Shown piece after piece: positions 8,259 through 14,737 of a stretch of 64,000 nucleotides of DNA. The translations under genes were made by a program, and so were the position numbers. This stretch comes from JAHFUS01 sp035689115 (GTDB lineage Bacteria > Actinomycetota > Acidimicrobiia > Acidimicrobiales > GCA-2861595). Position 1 is the first letter of the stretch, and every line of letters begins with the position of its first letter. The notes under the pieces were generated by a model that saw only the letters and a program-made list of their open reading frames with translations, was not told where the DNA came from and searched no databases. The stretch spans positions 54,675 through 118,674 of the forward strand of contig DASSMA010000042.1 of NCBI GenBank assembly GCA_035689115.1. The letters run 5' to 3'.

Positions 8259-8855
8259 ATGGCCGCGTCGGTGGCAGTCAGAGGAGGGGTCGCCGCAGGC
8301 GAACCGGACGAGGCCCGCTGGTGGTGGGTCCGCCTGCTCACGGGGCTGATCTGGCTGCTCTTCGGCTTCGCCATCCTCAACGGTCACGACGAGATCAGCA
8401 CGGTGTGGACAGTCGCCGTGTTCGCCGGCGTCATGTTCGCAGCGATCGCCATCTCCGAGTTCCTGACGGCGGGGTTCGTGGAGAGTTGGCGGTGGCTGCA
8501 CGTCCTGCTCGGCGTCGCCAGCGGCATCGCCGCCATCTGCGCCTTCGCCTGGCCGGGGCAGACGTTCCTCACCCTCGCCGCCATCATGGGCTGGTACCTG
8601 CTGGCCACCGGTGTCCTGCACATCGCCATCGGCTTCAACCAGAAGGGCTTCGAGGACCTCTGGTGGTCGGCCGTCCTGGTCGGCGTGGTCGAGATCCTGC
8701 TCGGGTTCTGGGCCATCGGCTACCCGGGCCGCTCGATCAAGCTCCTCGTGCTGTGGATCACCATGACCGCCCTGGCCCGTGGCCTGCTGGAGGTCGTCAA
8801 CGCCTTCTCGCTCCGCTCCGCCCGTCGGGGCCCGACCACCTCCGGGGGGTTCTGA
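8259..8855 (+). CDS. HdeD family (DUF308) membrane protein
   Basis: A 198-residue protein with six hydrophobic helices spaced as in HdeD/DUF308 proteins (RLLTGLIWLLFGFAIL, then VWTVAVFAGVMFAAIAISEF, HVLLGVASGIAAICAF, LAAIMGWYLLATGVLHI, VLVGVVEILLGFWAIGY and LLVLWITMTALARGLLEV). HdeD proteins are linked with acid and envelope stress; the exact role is unknown. ATG 8259 is chosen because GGAGG lies seven bases upstream; an upstream TTG at 8220 would begin inside the promoter. The stop overlaps the next gene's start (TGATG), so the two are coupled. Confidence 0.9.
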   Translation: MAASVAVRGGVAAGEPDEARWWWVRLLTGLIWLLFGFAILNGHDEISTVWTVAVFAGVMFAAIAISEFLTAGFVESWRWLHVLLGVASGIAAICAFAWPGQTFLTLAAIMGWYLLATGVLHIAIGFNQKGFEDLWWSAVLVGVVEILLGFWAIGYPGRSIKLLVLWITMTALARGLLEVVNAFSLRSARRGPTTSGGF

Positions 8856-10138
8856 TGTCCGACGCCGTTCTCCAGCCCACGACCCGTCGCGGCGGGTGGT
8901 GGCGACCCACCGTGGCCGCCGTCCTCGTCGCCCTCTCCGTCATCTCGTTCGTACTGGCCGTCCCGAGCGTGTGGGCCCGCCGCAACTTCCTGAACACCGA
9001 CCGCTTCGTGTCGCGCACCGCGCCGCTCATCCACGACCCCGCCGTGCAGGCGGCCGTCAGCGCCCGGATCACCGCCGAGCTGATGACCCTCATCAACCCC
9101 CAGGACCTCTTCGAGCAGGTCCTGCCGGAGAAGGGCAAGATCCTCGCCGTCCCGCTGGCCGGCGCCGTTCGCGGCTTCGTCAGCGACCGGGTGGACACGT
9201 TCGTGGCATCGGATCGGTTCGCCACGATCTGGGAGAGCGCGATCCGCGTCGCCCACCAGACCTCGACCAACGTCCTCAGGGACAGGAGCAAGGTGGTCAC
9301 CGCCCAGGGCGACACGGTCACCCTGAACCTGATCCCGGTGGTCGACGCCGTCCTCGCCGAGCTCACCAGCGCCACGCCGGAGCTGTTCGGCCACCAGATC
9401 AACATCCCCGACGTCCGCGTCGAGGACGTCCCCAAGGCCGCCATCACCAAGCTGGAGGCGGCGACGGGCATCGACCTGCCGCCCAACTTCGGCCAGATCA
9501 CGGTGTACGACCACGGCAAGGTGCGGGCGGCCCAGACCGGCATCCGGATCTTCGACCGGGCGGTCGTGCTGCTCGTGGTGTCGGCCATCGTCTTCGCCGC
9601 CATCGCCTTCGTCGTCTCCCGCCGCCGGCGCCGGACGCTGCTCCAGCTCACCGTGGGCACCGCCCTCGGCATGGTCGTCATCAGGCGCCTGGCCTTCACC
9701 CTCGACGACCAGGTGGCCAAGCTGCCGCCCACCCAGGTCGGGCGCAACGCCGCCGGCGTGGTGGTCGACGCCTTCACCGCCCCGCTGTTCACCTTCGCCG
9801 CGTGGGTGATCGCCATCGCCGCCGTCATCGCCCTCGTGGCCGTGCTGAGCGGTCCCTACAGGTGGGCCGTCGCCCTGCGCCACAAGGTCGCCGAGGTGGG
9901 CCGCTCCATCGTGTCGGCCACCAGCGAGCGCGCGAAGGACGAGGCGACCATCGCCTGGATCCAGGACCACCGCAACCTGCTCCTCGCCGGCGGCGTGCTG
10001 GCCGGCCTGCTGGTGCTCTGGACCGTCAACCTCTCCGGGCTCGGCCTCCTGGCCGTCGCCGCCCTGGTCGGCGCCTTCGAGGCCGCCGTGTACCGGGTCG
10101 GCGGCCCGCAGCACCCCGAGCAGCCGCTCCCCGGCTAG
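8855..10138 (+). CDS. Hypothetical membrane protein with large extracytoplasmic domain
   Basis: A 427-residue protein. One N-terminal helix (about 17-40) is followed by a roughly 180-residue probably extracytoplasmic domain (NTDRFVSRTAPLIHDPAVQ, then two helical stretches and an INIPDVR region). Four helices follow near residues 229-250, 263-280, 305-330 and 370-400. The charged cytoplasmic segment RRRRRT sits at about 251. Similar proteins are common in Actinomycetota but carry no assigned function that I know. ATG 8855 overlaps the HdeD stop, so expression probably follows the P1 palindrome promoter. A strong hairpin follows 55 bases after the stop. Confidence 0.8.
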   Translation: MSDAVLQPTTRRGGWWRPTVAAVLVALSVISFVLAVPSVWARRNFLNTDRFVSRTAPLIHDPAVQAAVSARITAELMTLINPQDLFEQVLPEKGKILAVPLAGAVRGFVSDRVDTFVASDRFATIWESAIRVAHQTSTNVLRDRSKVVTAQGDTVTLNLIPVVDAVLAELTSATPELFGHQINIPDVRVEDVPKAAITKLEAATGIDLPPNFGQITVYDHGKVRAAQTGIRIFDRAVVLLVVSAIVFAAIAFVVSRRRRRTLLQLTVGTALGMVVIRRLAFTLDDQVAKLPPTQVGRNAAGVVVDAFTAPLFTFAAWVIAIAAVIALVAVLSGPYRWAVALRHKVAEVGRSIVSATSERAKDEATIAWIQDHRNLLLAGGVLAGLLVLWTVNLSGLGLLAVAALVGAFEAAVYRVGGPQHPEQPLPG

Positions 10139-10192
10139 CACGTCTGGCCGGTGCCGCCGGGGCGGGCCCGGCTGCACCAGCCAGTCCCCGGC

Positions 10193-10226
10193 GACGTGGG
10201 CCCTCCGGCTCTTCGGGGCCCACGTC
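10193..10226 (+). terminator. Hairpin terminator after the HdeD operon
   Basis: Perfect 11-bp stem GACGTGGGCCC / GGGCCCACGTC with a 12-nt loop, about 55 nt past the stop at 10138, followed by GACCGGGGTACTTT. GC-rich stem with a weak T-run. Confidence 0.65.
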
Positions 10227-10259
10227 GACCGGGGTACTTTCGCGTCCGCGCGCCGGCCG

Positions 10260-10325
10260 GCCGAACACTCACTGTCGCCGGATCGACACGCCGGCCGTGT
10301 CGTTCCGGCGACACGAGTGTTCGGC
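10260..10325. terminator. 66-nt nested hairpin between convergent genes
   Basis: Three stacked perfect stems: GCCGAACACTC, GTCGCCGGA and GACACG pair with their complements on the right. They are separated by 2-3 nt internal mismatches and closed by the loop CCGGC. All 26 arm positions pair. It lies between convergent transcription units and could end both, but it is longer and more regular than an ordinary terminator. Confidence 0.6.
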
Positions 10326-10345
10326 ACCGGGCCCGGACGCGCCGA

Positions 10346-10380
10346 AGCGGGAGGGCCGCACTGCTGCCGCGCCTCCCGCT
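10346..10380 (-). terminator. Hairpin terminator of the 10411-10698 gene
   Basis: Stem AGCGGGAGG / CCTCCCGCT with a 17-nt loop, about 30 nt beyond the stop of the minus-strand small membrane protein. Confidence 0.55.
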
Positions 10381-10410
10381 CCGGAGATCTACGGGTCGGT
10401 CAGGCGTGGA

Positions 10411-10698
10411 TCAGGCGTACTGGGTGGCGGACCGCCGGCGGTAGCCGTAGCCGCCCTGGCTGGTCAGGCTGGCGATGTCGAGCGCCAGGCCCAGGCCGAT
10501 CCAGAGGTAGTCGAAGCCCTCGACGCCGCCGGGGGCCACGAGCACGTAGGTGAGCGTCGCCCACGGGAGGAAGATGAACCCCACGAGGGGGACGATGAAC
10601 GTGCTGAACGCCAGCTCCCACCGGGCGGGCCAGCCGATCCAGTAGACGAGGAGCCCGGCGCGGGGGCCGAGGAACAGCAGGGTGAGCAGCAGGCACAT
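10411..10698 (-). CDS. Small membrane protein, 95 aa
   Basis: A 95-residue protein with three hydrophobic helices (residues 2-20, 30-55 and 64-78) and a basic Gly/Tyr-rich tail (GGYGYRRRS). No family recognised. ATG 10698 has only a weak ribosome site. It stands alone between a 131-bp palindromic repeat upstream and a hairpin downstream. Codon use is like its neighbours, so I regard it as a real gene. Confidence 0.7.
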   Translation of the reverse strand: MCLLLTLLFLGPRAGLLVYWIGWPARWELAFSTFIVPLVGFIFLPWATLTYVLVAPGGVEGFDYLWIGLGLALDIASLTSQGGYGYRRRSATQYA

Positions 10699-10732
10699 GA
10701 GCGACTCGCTTTCGAGACGGGGCCGTCAGGAC

Positions 10733-10863
10733 CTGGGAATCAACTTCCTGCTCGGAAGTGGCGACGCCGGTCTGCTCTTGTCCGGATGACCTGCTCCAAC
10801 CATTTCATCGGATCTTGGAAAGCAGACCGGCGTCGCCTCTTCACTCACGTCGTTGATTCCCAG
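10733..10863. repeat. Palindromic extragenic repeat, long copy
   Basis: 131 bp bounded by a perfect 12-bp inverted repeat CTGGGAATCAAC / GTTGATTCCCAG, with an inner perfect 17-bp inverted repeat (10760-10776 and 10821-10837, beginning GGCGACGCCGG). It fills the gap between two minus-strand genes. Its right half, read in reverse, matches the copy at 47836-47896 (GTGAAGAGGCGACGCC), and a half copy is at 57513. It encodes nothing. Confidence 0.8.
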
Positions 10864-10867
10864 TCCC

Positions 10868-11356
10868 TCAGGCCGAGTGGAAGATCTCGCGCAGGTGGCT
10901 CTCCTGCTCCGAGGTCAGGTTGCTCTGGATCAGTTCCGGCTTCAGTTCGGCGAACTCGGCCAGGACCTTGTCGACGACGGCGTCGGTGCTGAGCACGAAC
11001 AGCGCCGAGGTACCCGGCTGGATCCTCGCCTTCACCGAGGCGATGAACGAGTCGTCGATGCCGACGTCGGTGAGGGCGCCGCCGATGGCGCCGGCAGCGG
11101 CACCGATGGCGAGGCCGAACAGCGGGACGAAGAACAGCAGGCCGAACAGGAAGCCCCAGAAGGCGCCGCCCAGTGCGCCGGCGCCGGCGAGGCTGTGGAG
11201 CTGGCGGGTCTTCGGGCTCTTCCTCTCCGTGGGCCACGACACGACCGCGGCGTCCTCGACGGTGATGAGCTGCTCCTTCGACAGGTGCTCGAGAACGGTC
11301 TCGGCCCGGTCGGCGCCGCCGGCGGTGTCGAACTTCCAAACGGTCAGTGTCGCCAC
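10868..11356 (-). CDS. DUF1269 domain membrane-associated protein
   Basis: A 162-residue protein. It begins with the DUF1269 strand pattern VATLTVWKFDTAGGADRAETVLEHL. A Gly/Ala-rich hydrophobic hairpin follows at about 58-90 (AGALGGAFWGFLFGLLFFVPLFGLAIGAAAGAIGGAL), then a C-terminal domain with a GTSALFVLS strand. The family is stress-associated in Actinomycetota but has no known biochemical role. Start GTG 11356 has GGAGGG five bases upstream. It diverges from the 89-residue gene; the gap holds two 17-bp palindromes, one serving each direction. Confidence 0.88.
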   Translation of the reverse strand: MATLTVWKFDTAGGADRAETVLEHLSKEQLITVEDAAVVSWPTERKSPKTRQLHSLAGAGALGGAFWGFLFGLLFFVPLFGLAIGAAAGAIGGALTDVGIDDSFIASVKARIQPGTSALFVLSTDAVVDKVLAEFAELKPELIQSNLTSEQESHLREIFHSA

Positions 11357-11405
11357 AGAGGCCCTCCTTGGGGGTCGGCGTGCTCGCAGAGACCCGCCGA
11401 CGGCC

Positions 11406-11450
11406 ATCATCCGGGACCCGGGCGCGGGCGGCGTCACCCCACAGGGGTGA
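11406..11450 (-). promoter_or_regulatory. Palindrome-type promoter P2 for the DUF1269 gene
   Basis: TCACCC-CACAG-GGGTGA at 11434-11450, in fact a perfect 7-bp inverted repeat with a 3-nt centre. On the minus strand GATGAT (11411-11406) follows after 22 nt, and the gene starts 50 bases further on. Confidence 0.7.
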
Positions 11451-11483
11451 ACAAATCGCCTGGCGGGTGCTCCGCGGCTGCGA

Positions 11484-11528
11484 TCACTCGTCCGGAGTGA
11501 AGCGCCAGCGGCCGCCGGGGCCGAGCAT
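11484..11528 (+). promoter_or_regulatory. Palindrome-type promoter P3 for the 89-aa gene
   Basis: TCACTC-GTCCG-GAGTGA at 11484-11500, then GAGCAT (11523-11528) after 22 nt, with the ATG at 11555. Confidence 0.68.
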
Positions 11529-11554
11529 GACGAACAGACGAAAGGATCGTTGCC

Positions 11555-11824
11555 ATGTCTCGCTACAAGACTCTCCGGACCTGGGCGATGTTCCTCATCG
11601 TGCTGGGTGGCATCAGCGTCGTCTCGGCGGCCGTCGGCGTCATCTCGTGGGCCATCGCCGTGGAGGGCTTCGGGAACACGCTGGCCGTCATCCTGCTCGG
11701 CGCCCCCGTCGCCATCCTGCTGGCCGCCTGGCCCATCGCCCTCGGGGAGGCCCTCCGGGCCATCGCCGACATCGGCGACGCGGTGACCTTCGAGCCTCTG
11801 GGCGCCGGCGGCGTCCTGCGTTGA
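11555..11824 (+). CDS. Small membrane protein, 89 aa
   Basis: An 89-residue protein with two long hydrophobic helices (about residues 10-35 and 42-62) and a short C-terminal tail. ATG 11555 is preceded by AAAGGA. I do not recognise a family. Its promoter P3 belongs to the palindrome set, so it is probably co-regulated with the divergent DUF1269 gene and with the MalT-like regulator that starts 68 bases after its stop. Confidence 0.75.
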   Translation: MSRYKTLRTWAMFLIVLGGISVVSAAVGVISWAIAVEGFGNTLAVILLGAPVAILLAAWPIALGEALRAIADIGDAVTFEPLGAGGVLR

Positions 11825-11840
11825 GAGAGCGACCGGCGGC

Positions 11841-11886
11841 TCACCCCCGCCGGGTGACGAGCACGCGGCGCCCGAGAGGCGATACT
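11841..11886 (+). promoter_or_regulatory. Palindrome-type promoter P4 for the first MalT-like regulator
   Basis: TCACCC-CCGCC-GGGTGA at 11841-11857, then GATACT at 11881-11886 after 23 nt. The GTG start at 11892 is only six bases beyond, so the transcript would be leaderless. The regulator may control its own gene. Confidence 0.75.
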
Positions 11887-11891
11887 GGATC

Positions 11892-14561
11892 GTGCGCCGA
11901 GAAACGACGACGGCCACCGGTCGGGCTCCCGACCTCGAGGAGGGACGCGGAACGGCGACGCGCCCGGAGTCCTCGTTCGAGCCGCCGCCGGTGTCGGCCC
12001 TCGCCATACACCGCCACCGGATCGCCTCGCTGCTGGACCTGGCCGTCCACCAGCGGCTCACCATCGTGGTGGCGCCCCCGGGGTACGGCAAGACCGTCCT
12101 CCTCGCCCAGTGGGCCCACGCCCACCCCCGCCAGCGGGTCCGCTGGCTCACCCTGCGCCCCGAGGACGACGACGCCGCCACCCTCGCCCGCGACCTGCGC
12201 GACGCGCTCGGCGCGCCGGCGCCGGCGCCCGACCGCCTCGGGTCGGCCCGCCACGACGGCGGCGATCTCGACGGCCGCCCGTCGTTCGTCACCGCCCTGT
12301 TCGGCGAGCTGGAGCGGGTGGCGCCGACGACCCTCGTCCTCGACGACTTCCACATCCTGTCGAACCCCGTCCTCCTCGACGACCTCGCTGCGCTCATCGA
12401 GCACGCGCCCCTGTCGCTGCGGGTGGTCATCGCCACCCGCGTCGACCCGCCGCCCCGGTACTACCGCCTGGGCGTCAGCGACGCCCTCGTCGAGCTGCGC
12501 CAGGACGACCTGGCCTTCACCACCGAGGAGGCGCGGGAGCTGGTCCGCCGGCTCACCGGCTCCGACCTGCCGGCCGACCAGATCGACAAGCTGGTCACCC
12601 GCACCGAGGGCTGGGCCGTCGGCCTCCAGCTGGCCGCCCTCTCGCTGAGGGAGCGGACCGACGTCGCCGGGTTCGTCGACGCCTTCGCCGGCGACGACCG
12701 CCACGTGGCCGACTACCTCACCGAGGAGGTGCTCCGCCGCCAGCCGGAGGCGACCCGGCGCTTCCTCCTCTGCACCAGCGTCCTGGACCGCATGAGCGGC
12801 CCCCTCTGCGACGCCGTCACCGGCGAGACCGGGGCGCAGGCCATGCTCGAGGAGCTGGACCGCAGCTCCATGTTCGTCACCAGGCTCGACGCCCGCCGTT
12901 CGTGGTTCCGCTACCACCAGCTGTTCCGGTCCCTGCTCCGCCGCCACCTGCACGACGAGGACGCCGACCTCGAGCGCGCGCTGCTCCACCGGGCGGCCAC
13001 CTGGCACCTCGAGCGGGGCGAGCTGGAGGTCGCCGTCCGCTATCTGGCGGAGGCCGGCGCCTGGGACGAGGTCCTCGGGGAGGCGGTGGCCGACGGCCCC
13101 GAGATGCTCGCCCTCGGCCGGGCGGCCGCTATCGCCACGTGGATCGAACTGGTGCCCGCCAGGGTGCGGGCCGGCGACGTCGGGGTGCAGCTGCTCGAGG
13201 CCGGCGCCCTCGTCGTGGCCGGCGAGACGGGGCGGGCCAGCGGGATCCTCGACGCCGTCGACGCCGCCGCCGACCTGCCCGCCGAACCGCGGGTGGTGGC
13301 CGACGTGCTGCGGGCCGCCGCCGCCCTCCAGGAAGGGGCGCCGGCCGAGGCCGTCGCCGGCGCCGAGCGGGTGCTGGCCGCTCTGGGCGAGCTGGACGAA
13401 TCCAGGCTCCCCGACGTCCTCGGCCTCACCAGCACCGTGGCCGACGTGGGCACCGCCGCCCGCGTCGTGCGCGGCGCCGGCCTCACCTACCTCGGCCGGC
13501 TCGACGAGGCCCGCGCCGACCTGGCCGCCGTGCCGGAAGGCGCCCACGCCATGTGGCAGGTCGGCGCCCTCGGCTCGCTGGCCCTCGTGGAGGCCTGGTC
13601 GGGCAGGCTCTCGACCGCCGACCAGCTCGGCTCCCGCGCCCTGGCGCTGGCCCGCCAGTGCCGCCTGGAGGTCGAGCCGGTGACGACCGACGCCTACGTC
13701 GCCCTGATCGAGGTCGCCCACCAGCGCGGCGACCTGGAGCGGGCCCGCGCCCTGCTCGAGGAGGCGTCCCGCCGGCCCACGTCGGACCGCTGGAGGCACG
13801 TGTCGTTCCTCCTCGCCACCGAGGAGGCCCTGGTGGCGCTGGCCGAGGGCCAGCCGGCCGCCGGCCTCACAGTCCTGGCCGCCCGGCGGATGAACGAGCG
13901 CCGCCAGTACCCCGACGCCCTCGTCGCCCGCCGGCGGGCCGTCCACGCCCAGCTCCTGCTGAAGGCCGGCGACCTCGACGGGGCGGCCCGGACGCTCGAC
14001 CTGGCGCCGCTGGAGACGAGCGAGGTGGTCGCCGCCCGGGCCAGGCTGGCCGTCGAGCGGGGCGACCTGCGAGGCGCGCGGGCGCTGGCCGAGGGCTGGC
14101 CCGACCGCCCGCGGCCGCGGGCGTCGCTGGAGCGCCGCCTGTGGCTGGCCGTGCTCGACCACCTGGGCGGGGACGAGACGGCCGCCCAGCGGGCCATGCT
14201 CGAGGTCGTCGCCGAGGCGGAGATCGAGCAGAACGTCGGCCTGTTCGGCAGCCGGCCGGCGCTGGCCCTGGCCCGCAGCGTCTACCGGGAGGCGCCCACG
14301 CCCTTCCTGCGCTCGGTGGTCGAGCGGCCGGCCTCGGCGTCCCAGGCCCGGCCCGTGAAGGAGCTGGTCGAGCAGCTCACCGAGCGGGAGTTCATGGTGC
14401 TGCCATTCCTTCCCACCCGGCTGTCGAACGTGGAGATCGCCGAGACCCTCGGGGTGTCACTGAACACGGTGAAGACCCATCTGAAGCACATCTACCGCAA
14501 GCTGGGCGTGGCCGGGCGCAGCGAGGCCATCGCCGCCGCCGAGCGGCTCCACCTCTGGTAG
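11892..14561 (+). CDS. MalT-like LuxR-family ATPase regulator (first of two)
   Basis: An 889-residue signal-transducing STAND ATPase. The P-loop APPGYGKT is at residues 61-68 and the Walker B LVLDDFH near 150. A winged-helix segment follows, then a long TPR-type helical repeat region (about 350-810). A LuxR HTH is at about 822-885 (LTEREFMVLPFLPTRLSNVEIAETL, recognition helix in SLNTVKTHLKHIYRKLGV). Such proteins activate transcription when an inducer drives oligomerisation. The GTG start lies directly behind the -10-like hexamer of P4. A paralogue follows 176 bp downstream. I infer it as a candidate activator of the palindrome promoters; MalT boxes (core GGAKGA) resemble their half-sites. 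Confidence 0.9.
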   Translation: MRRETTTATGRAPDLEEGRGTATRPESSFEPPPVSALAIHRHRIASLLDLAVHQRLTIVVAPPGYGKTVLLAQWAHAHPRQRVRWLTLRPEDDDAATLARDLRDALGAPAPAPDRLGSARHDGGDLDGRPSFVTALFGELERVAPTTLVLDDFHILSNPVLLDDLAALIEHAPLSLRVVIATRVDPPPRYYRLGVSDALVELRQDDLAFTTEEARELVRRLTGSDLPADQIDKLVTRTEGWAVGLQLAALSLRERTDVAGFVDAFAGDDRHVADYLTEEVLRRQPEATRRFLLCTSVLDRMSGPLCDAVTGETGAQAMLEELDRSSMFVTRLDARRSWFRYHQLFRSLLRRHLHDEDADLERALLHRAATWHLERGELEVAVRYLAEAGAWDEVLGEAVADGPEMLALGRAAAIATWIELVPARVRAGDVGVQLLEAGALVVAGETGRASGILDAVDAAADLPAEPRVVADVLRAAAALQEGAPAEAVAGAERVLAALGELDESRLPDVLGLTSTVADVGTAARVVRGAGLTYLGRLDEARADLAAVPEGAHAMWQVGALGSLALVEAWSGRLSTADQLGSRALALARQCRLEVEPVTTDAYVALIEVAHQRGDLERARALLEEASRRPTSDRWRHVSFLLATEEALVALAEGQPAAGLTVLAARRMNERRQYPDALVARRRAVHAQLLLKAGDLDGAARTLDLAPLETSEVVAARARLAVERGDLRGARALAEGWPDRPRPRASLERRLWLAVLDHLGGDETAAQRAMLEVVAEAEIEQNVGLFGSRPALALARSVYREAPTPFLRSVVERPASASQARPVKELVEQLTEREFMVLPFLPTRLSNVEIAETLGVSLNTVKTHLKHIYRKLGVAGRSEAIAAAERLHLW

Positions 14562-14625
14562 CCCACCCCTTCCGAAACGGGTCAGACCGGCGGAATAGCG
14601 CTCTTACCAGGCGTTTTCTGGCAGA

Positions 14626-14651
14626 CGAGCAGGGTCGAAAGACCCTGCTCG
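14626..14651 (+). terminator. Hairpin between the two MalT-like genes
   Basis: Perfect 11-bp stem CGAGCAGGGTC / GACCCTGCTCG with a GAAA tetraloop, 65 nt past the first regulator's stop. A weak T-run follows (CCCTTTCCCC). It probably separates the two transcripts. Confidence 0.65.
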
Positions 14652-14737
14652 GCGGGACCCTTTCCCCTTACCACCCGAGAGCGCCTCCGGGAAACTCATC
14701 CGGGATGAAGCGCTCGCTGGAGGGAGAGGGCGTCGCT

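Noticed and set aside
14560..14590. CCCTTYCGAAACGGKTC shared with 47620-47640
   Set aside because: Only two loose matches, in opposite orientation to the genes they would serve; not enough to call a motif.
14697..14709. TCATCCGGGATGA palindrome before the second MalT-like gene
   Set aside because: Half-sites match the set, but the spacer is 1 nt instead of 5 and no SANNNT hexamer follows at 22-23 nt.
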